A stretch of 15,074 nucleotides of DNA, taken from positions 1-15,074 of the forward strand of contig CAZYNU010000027.1 of assembly GCA_964648045.1 (NCBI GenBank), read 5' to 3'. Position 1 is the first letter of the stretch; every line of letters begins with the position of its first letter. The DNA is from JAGOUB01 sp964648045 (GTDB lineage Bacteria; Patescibacteriota; Gracilibacteria; Peribacterales; Peribacteraceae). The position numbers were made by a program, and so were the translations under genes. The notes beneath the pieces were generated by a model, which was given only the letters and a program-made list of their open reading frames with translations, did not search any database and was not told where the DNA came from. Of the stretch, positions 11,272 through 15,074 are shown one piece after another.

Positions 11272-13632
11272 ATGCGCTTCCGGGCCCTCCTCCCCGCTGG
11301 CGTTTGGAACCGCTCCCCGTTTCGGGAAGCGCGTTTGGCGTGGCAAAACAATCCAACCGCGCCGGGCACTCCTCAAACTCCACCCAATCCCGAGCGCCCC
11401 CTGCCTGAACCGACCGATGACGCCTCGCGCACCCGTCTGGCCGCCGTGCGTGACTTTGCCGCGCAGCAGTACCGCAGCACACTCGACGCGCGAGAAAGGG
11501 GCCCTCTCTCCGGCGAGCGAGTGGCTGGCCGCCTCGATGAACTCGCCGCCTCTGTGGTGCACTACCAGCAGCTAATCGACCAGCGTCTGGAACGCGCTCG
11601 CAAACTAGAAGCAGCAAACAGTGAGTTACACGGCTTGGTCGGCCGACTCGAAAAGCTCAGGGCAGACTTGGGGTACGAAGGTGTGCACATCGCCGGCATG
11701 AGGCGGGTGGCCGCGACCATCGATCAGTGGGAGAAGGGCAATCTGCCACCCACCGAACTGCTCGATTGGATCGGGACAATGCACAGCATCGATATTGGCT
11801 CCGCAGAGTGGACCGACACCGACCCCCGTCACACTGTGGCCGACCTGGCCGACGCCATCCACGCCACGCGCGGCCGCACATCGTCGGACCCGGGCGGCGG
11901 CCTGCCAGACATCACCGATCCCACCATGTGGGTACAAGGCATCAATGCCACGGACAAGACACTTGCCATCCAACTACTTGGCAACCGAGCCGGCATCCCG
12001 GAAAAACTCGCCTTCATCAATCAGCAGGCAGCCTTCTTTGAGCAAACCAATAAAGAAGCCCGCATCGATGACATGTTGAAGGCCGTCGAAAAATCGGAGC
12101 TGCCTGAGGCATCTAGCAAGGCAACATCGACGGGACTATTGGGCGCCTTGAATATCGAGTTTTTCTCGATCAACCAGATTATCGAAGGCTTTAAAAAGTG
12201 GCAGGAGCGTTATGCCGAATCGGTAAAGGGCCACAATAAGGGGAAGTCGAACGTCGTCGCCAAGAAGGTGGGCAAGATGTTTCAGTGGCTCCCCTACGGC
12301 GAAGATGTGAGCAAGTCACTCAGTGACCAAGTCGCGAACGATCAGGGCAAGGAGCGCAAAGATTTCATTGAAGCCATTGGCACACGTGAACTTGGCTTCA
12401 ACGATCTCTTCGGTGAGGGTGGCGTCTTGTCGCAGAGCACGGGTAAACCGAGTCAGTTCCTGGCCATCCTCGAGTTTGCCTCGCAAAAGGGCTGGCTCTA
12501 CCCGCTGATGAAATACAACTTCATCGACGACAAAGCCTTGCCGGGCGTGGAGGCATTCGGCTTCAACATCCGAAGCGTGGTGCCGAAGGACTACATGGAG
12601 GATGACATCCTCGCATCATACCTAAGCGGACTACTTAGCAAGAGCAACGCCAACGGCAACAAGGACATGCAAGACCAGATGGTCGTCGTTGAAGGTAAAA
12701 ACGATATCGATTCGTACATCGCTCTCTTTGATAAGGCCATGAAGGGCAACGGCTACTGGAAGGCTATCGGCATCCTGCGCGGCGCGCTGCGCAAGGCCAA
12801 GGACCCGGCCACCTCGGCCATCTTTGCGTCGCGCTTGAACCTTTGGCTACGCGAACCGAACGTGGGGCGCTACATGAACGACACGATCCTCTCGAAGTTC
12901 GGCGAGGCCTCCTGGAACCAGATTCCGTACACCATGGCGTACTACGCAGCCAACGCCGGCGACATCCAACAGTGGAGCAAGGAAGGCAAGCCGGCCGAAG
13001 CCAAGGATCCGCTCTCGCGAGCGGTGATGGTTGTAGAACAGGAAGTGGAACGCCGCGCCGGCAAGAAACTCGACCCTGCGCAAAAGGCCAAGATCGTCGG
13101 GGCCATGCTTGCCGGCCAAACCCCCGAGATCGCCGACGGCAAACACATTTCTATCTTCGAGCCCCAGTTCGCAGGAGTGCGCGACCTCTCGAAATTGTTC
13201 GGCGCTTTCGAAGACTTCGACATGCGCACGGCCGCTTCGGGATACTTCAGCAATTCTGAGATCGTGTTGCTGCCCGAAAGCTTCTTAAGCGCACTCTTCG
13301 AAGTGGAATCGACCGGCCGCCTGCCCAATGCCGGCAAGATCATCACGTACTCCCGCGGCATCATCGACCGTGCCAATCAACTCAAGAACCTCGGTGCTCG
13401 CGATCCGCAGATGGCCACGGCGTACGCTCACTTTCAGCACGAAATCAAAGCCAAGCTCAACCAGGTAATCCGCAGCAAGATCCTCGATCGCGGCAACCCC
13501 CAAGATCTCCTACGCCTAAAGTTCGATGGCAGCGACGCAGGCGGCGGGCAAAGCTTCGTGCTCAATGAGCTAATCGAGAATGGCCTCCTCGACGCGAACG
13601 TGCTTGGCCTACCCGAACGACGCAGGCCCTAA
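11272..13632 (+). CDS. Large soluble protein of unknown function (786 residues)
   Basis: The longest gene in the window; I do not recognise it. No signal peptide or membrane helix is evident. Layout: a basic start (1-23), a Pro-rich linker (~27-48), a helical, probably coiled-coil region (~80-135, with LAASVVHYQQLIDQRLERARKLEAANSELHGLV-type heptads), then about 600 residues of mixed helical sequence with no recognised motif. The end is Arg-rich (ERRRP). Codon use and GC match the neighbours across the whole length, so it is a real gene. It begins 4 nt after the PH-like gene, without SD, and 39 nt separate it from the dUTPase gene. A structural or scaffolding role with the membrane partner is possible but speculative. 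Confidence 0.85.
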   Translation: MRFRALLPAGVWNRSPFREARLAWQNNPTAPGTPQTPPNPERPLPEPTDDASRTRLAAVRDFAAQQYRSTLDARERGPLSGERVAGRLDELAASVVHYQQLIDQRLERARKLEAANSELHGLVGRLEKLRADLGYEGVHIAGMRRVAATIDQWEKGNLPPTELLDWIGTMHSIDIGSAEWTDTDPRHTVADLADAIHATRGRTSSDPGGGLPDITDPTMWVQGINATDKTLAIQLLGNRAGIPEKLAFINQQAAFFEQTNKEARIDDMLKAVEKSELPEASSKATSTGLLGALNIEFFSINQIIEGFKKWQERYAESVKGHNKGKSNVVAKKVGKMFQWLPYGEDVSKSLSDQVANDQGKERKDFIEAIGTRELGFNDLFGEGGVLSQSTGKPSQFLAILEFASQKGWLYPLMKYNFIDDKALPGVEAFGFNIRSVVPKDYMEDDILASYLSGLLSKSNANGNKDMQDQMVVVEGKNDIDSYIALFDKAMKGNGYWKAIGILRGALRKAKDPATSAIFASRLNLWLREPNVGRYMNDTILSKFGEASWNQIPYTMAYYAANAGDIQQWSKEGKPAEAKDPLSRAVMVVEQEVERRAGKKLDPAQKAKIVGAMLAGQTPEIADGKHISIFEPQFAGVRDLSKLFGAFEDFDMRTAASGYFSNSEIVLLPESFLSALFEVESTGRLPNAGKIITYSRGIIDRANQLKNLGARDPQMATAYAHFQHEIKAKLNQVIRSKILDRGNPQDLLRLKFDGSDAGGGQSFVLNELIENGLLDANVLGLPERRRP

Positions 13633-13671
13633 GAGCTTCACGACCGTGACGGGTGCCGCTAGGCTCTAAAC

Positions 13672-14106
13672 ATGCAGATCGACATCGTGCGCATCGACAA
13701 GACGCTCCCCCTCCCCACGTACAACACGGCGGGCGCCATCGCCTGCGACCTCATCACCCGCGAGACGACGGTGATCGCCCCGGGCGAGATCGCGCTCGTG
13801 CCCGGTAACGTGATCGTGAAGATTCCGGAGGGCTATGGCCTCATTATCGCGCCACGCTCATCGCTGCCGCGCAAGAAAGGCCTGTCGTTCCCCCACTCCA
13901 TGGGCGTGATCGACGCTGACTACCACGGCCCCAAGGACGAGCTGCTCGTGCAGGTGATGAACATCACGAAGGATCCCGTGACAGTAGAGCGCGGCGAGCG
14001 CATTGCGCAGGCCCTCATCATCAAATTGGAAAAAGCGGAGTGGGTGGAGGTTGACGACCACGGCGCAGCCACGCGTGGGGGCTTCGGGACGACAGGAAGT
14101 CACTAA
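13672..14106 (+). CDS. dut: dUTP diphosphatase (trimeric dUTPase)
   Basis: 144 residues, typical for the homotrimeric family. Hydrolyses dUTP to dUMP and pyrophosphate, keeping uracil out of DNA and supplying dTMP synthesis. All five motifs are present: 1, TAGAIACDL (19-27); 2, PRSSLPRKKG (61-70); 3, GVIDADYHG (78-86) with the catalytic Asp at D81; 4, RGERIAQ (107-113); 5, the glycine-rich tail RGGFGTTG (135-142), slightly shorter than the usual RGxGGFGSTG. No SD precedes the ATG. A weak TTCACG-17-TAGGCT pair ends 6 nt upstream and might drive a leaderless mRNA, or it may be read through from the 786-residue gene. Confidence 0.95.
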   Translation: MQIDIVRIDKTLPLPTYNTAGAIACDLITRETTVIAPGEIALVPGNVIVKIPEGYGLIIAPRSSLPRKKGLSFPHSMGVIDADYHGPKDELLVQVMNITKDPVTVERGERIAQALIIKLEKAEWVEVDDHGAATRGGFGTTGSH

Positions 14107-14114
14107 GCAAGAAT

Positions 14115-14157
14115 CGACAGACCTACTGCTCGACGACAAATACGCCCCGGTCTGTCG
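14115..14157. repeat. 9-bp inverted repeat between convergent genes
   Basis: CGACAGACC (14115-14123) and GGTCTGTCG (14149-14157) pair perfectly over a 25-nt loop. It lies between the convergent dut gene and the glycosyltransferase-like gene. No T-run adjoins either side, so it is at best a weak bidirectional terminator or mRNA 3' end structure. Confidence 0.5.
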
Positions 14158-14191
14158 TGAGACGATGACAAGAAAACAAGATGCAGGGCGC

Positions 14192-14806
14192 TTAGGCCAC
14201 CATCTCCATGCCGTGACGCTGGATGGTGCGCCAGTCGAACGGCAACTTGAACGTCTCGAGCGCGCGAACCACGGCCGCAAACACATGCCAGGGGTTACTA
14301 TCCTCATACGTGAAGGCGGTGCCGCTCTCCTGCACGGGATCGTAATTCTCAAGGAGCGGCGATCCGGCCTGACCTATCGGCAGAACGCCGCAAGACAAGC
14401 ACGCCCGCAACGTCTCGTTCTCTTTGCTGGCGGGCGCCAGAAACAGAGCCATGTCGGCAGCCGAGAGCATCTTCGCCATGCCTTCGTCCGTATTCGGTAG
14501 AATGGCGATGCGGTGCGGATAGCGGGTTTGAAGCTCCGAAAAAATGCTGGCATAGGCAGCGCTCCCCTTGCCACGAATCAACATTTGCACGTTCTGACTA
14601 ACAAGACCGGGCAACACCCCCTTTAGCAGGGCTCCACCCAGCTCATCGGTCATTCCCTCAGGAAGGCAGATCATCGGAGCTTTCGGCTCGGCCGGCCAAC
14701 CCAGCTCACGCTGGAGAGCAAGCTTGTTCTGCACCTTGTCCGCTAGGGACTTGGCATCGAACGCGCGCACGAAGAGCTTCTGGTAGGCGGAAGGAGAAGA
14801 AGGCAT
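14192..14806 (-). CDS. Half-size glycosyltransferase, glycogen-synthase-like C-terminal domain
   Basis: 204 residues from ATG 14806; an upstream ATG at 14983 would run through the promoter and hairpin region and is rejected. The sequence fits only the C-terminal, nucleotide-sugar-binding Rossmann half of GT5/GT4 enzymes. LQRELGWP (31-38) is followed by a strand like the GlgA start of that domain (APMICLPEGMTDELGG), VQMLIRGKGSAAY (73-85), IAILPNTDEGMAKMLSAADMALFLAPASKENE (~100-131), and SCGVLPIGQAGSP (138-150). In GlgA this region carries the EPCGL block; here it reads KENETL, so the catalytic Glu may be shifted or replaced. The acceptor-binding N-terminal half is absent, so it may be non-catalytic or need a partner. 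Convergent with dut; TATACT (-10) lies 20 nt before the ATG. Confidence 0.65.
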   Translation of the reverse strand: MPSSPSAYQKLFVRAFDAKSLADKVQNKLALQRELGWPAEPKAPMICLPEGMTDELGGALLKGVLPGLVSQNVQMLIRGKGSAAYASIFSELQTRYPHRIAILPNTDEGMAKMLSAADMALFLAPASKENETLRACLSCGVLPIGQAGSPLLENYDPVQESGTAFTYEDSNPWHVFAAVVRALETFKLPFDWRTIQRHGMEMVA

Positions 14807-14816
14807 GGGGTGTGTG

Positions 14817-14831
14817 TATCTAGATAGTATA
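14817..14831 (-). promoter_or_regulatory. -10 element and palindrome before the glycosyltransferase-like gene
   Basis: Minus-strand TATACT (plus 14831-14826), one base from consensus, lies 19 bp upstream of the ATG at 14806; no clear -35 is seen. It overlaps the perfect palindrome TATCTAGATA (14817-14826), a possible operator. No SD precedes the ATG. Confidence 0.5.
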
Positions 14832-14929
14832 CTCCAGAGCTTGCTCTTGCGGTAGTCTGGCCATCTTGCATAGGAGGATAATGGTGGTGTTTTAGTAGTA
14901 TTTATCCGGGGCAGAATATGTGACGGATT

Positions 14930-14959
14930 GCCACCTTTTGCAGGCGCGCAAAAGGTGGC
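14930..14959. repeat. 12-bp perfect hairpin
   Basis: GCCACCTTTTGC (14930-14941) pairs with GCAAAAGGTGGC (14948-14959) over a 6-nt loop. No T-run follows on either strand, so it is not a standard terminator. It adjoins a second structured stretch to the right. Confidence 0.85.
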
Positions 14960-15074
14960 GCTGCCCAGGGCACTGCGAGACAAGCCTTTCGCCTGTCGCC
15001 CCTTCGGGACTCGGGCTCAAGAGCTTGTCTCTGGGAGCAGAACGCTGGCGCGCCGAGCCCCTCTCCATGGTTCT
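14960..15074. other. Highly structured non-coding stretch at the window edge (possible ncRNA or repeat)
   Basis: No ORF of note. On either strand, GAGACAAGC (14977-14985) pairs with GCTTGTCTC (15023-15031), nine perfect pairs. Inside is a smaller stem around CCC-TTC-GGG (15001-15009), and outside it a CTGCCCAG-like arm can pair with CTGGGAGCAG, allowing a 2-nt bulge. An AscI-type palindrome GGCGCGCC lies near 15049-15056. I looked for RNase P, SRP and tmRNA signature sequences and found none. The element may continue past the window. Confidence 0.4.

Noticed and set aside
14960..15074. RNase P RNA, SRP RNA or tmRNA at the right edge
   Set aside because: None of the universally conserved blocks (RNase P GAGGAAAGTCC, SRP tetraloop region, tmRNA ends) is present on either strand.
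1..15074. CRISPR array, insertion sequence or transposase
   Set aside because: No regularly spaced direct repeats, no transposase or integrase motifs, and no terminal inverted repeats flanking a gene were found by eye.

Overview
The window looks like a chromosomal piece of a GC-rich (roughly 59% by eye) Patescibacteria/CPR-type bacterium, possibly of the Peribacteria/Peregrinibacteria kind. That assignment is an inference. It rests on a threonyl-tRNA synthetase without the N-terminal TGS domain, an Lgt-family protein that has lost its catalytic residues, several small lineage-style membrane proteins, a poly-serine membrane protein with a GPG-type C-terminal sorting signal, and the near absence of Shine-Dalgarno sites (2 of about 13 protein genes).

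Left block (1-5060, minus strand). A probable five-gene operon runs leftward: thrS, an lgt-like gene, two small membrane-protein genes and a poly-Ser membrane-protein gene. The gaps are 3-21 nt, rising to about 90 nt before the last gene if its preferred start is used. It ends at a cUUCGg-tetraloop terminator (11-35). Directly upstream of thrS lies what I read as an undescribed regulatory leader. A short ORF (4801-4923) ends in eight Thr codons within ten, followed by mutually exclusive hairpins and an intrinsic terminator 28 nt before the thrS start. This is the architecture of ribosome-mediated attenuation by threonyl-tRNA availability.

Middle block (5061-8658, minus strand). comF, an RseP-like site-2 protease gene, dnaA (overlapping the protease gene by 26 bp) and a 62-residue membrane-protein gene with its own promoter, SD and terminator. 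An inverted pair of DnaA-box-like nonamers (TTTTCCACA) sits just upstream of the rseP-dnaA pair.

Right block (8789-14106, plus strand). A tRNA-like remnant, an intact tRNA-Val(GAC), and a CPA2 cation/proton antiporter with its own promoter, SD and strong terminator. Then comes a near-leaderless promoter driving a small PH-like membrane protein and a 786-residue protein I cannot assign, followed by dUTPase. A half-sized glycogen-synthase-like glycosyltransferase converges on it from the minus strand (14192-14806). The last 150 bases are dense with long hairpins and may be part of a structured RNA or a repeat that runs off the window.
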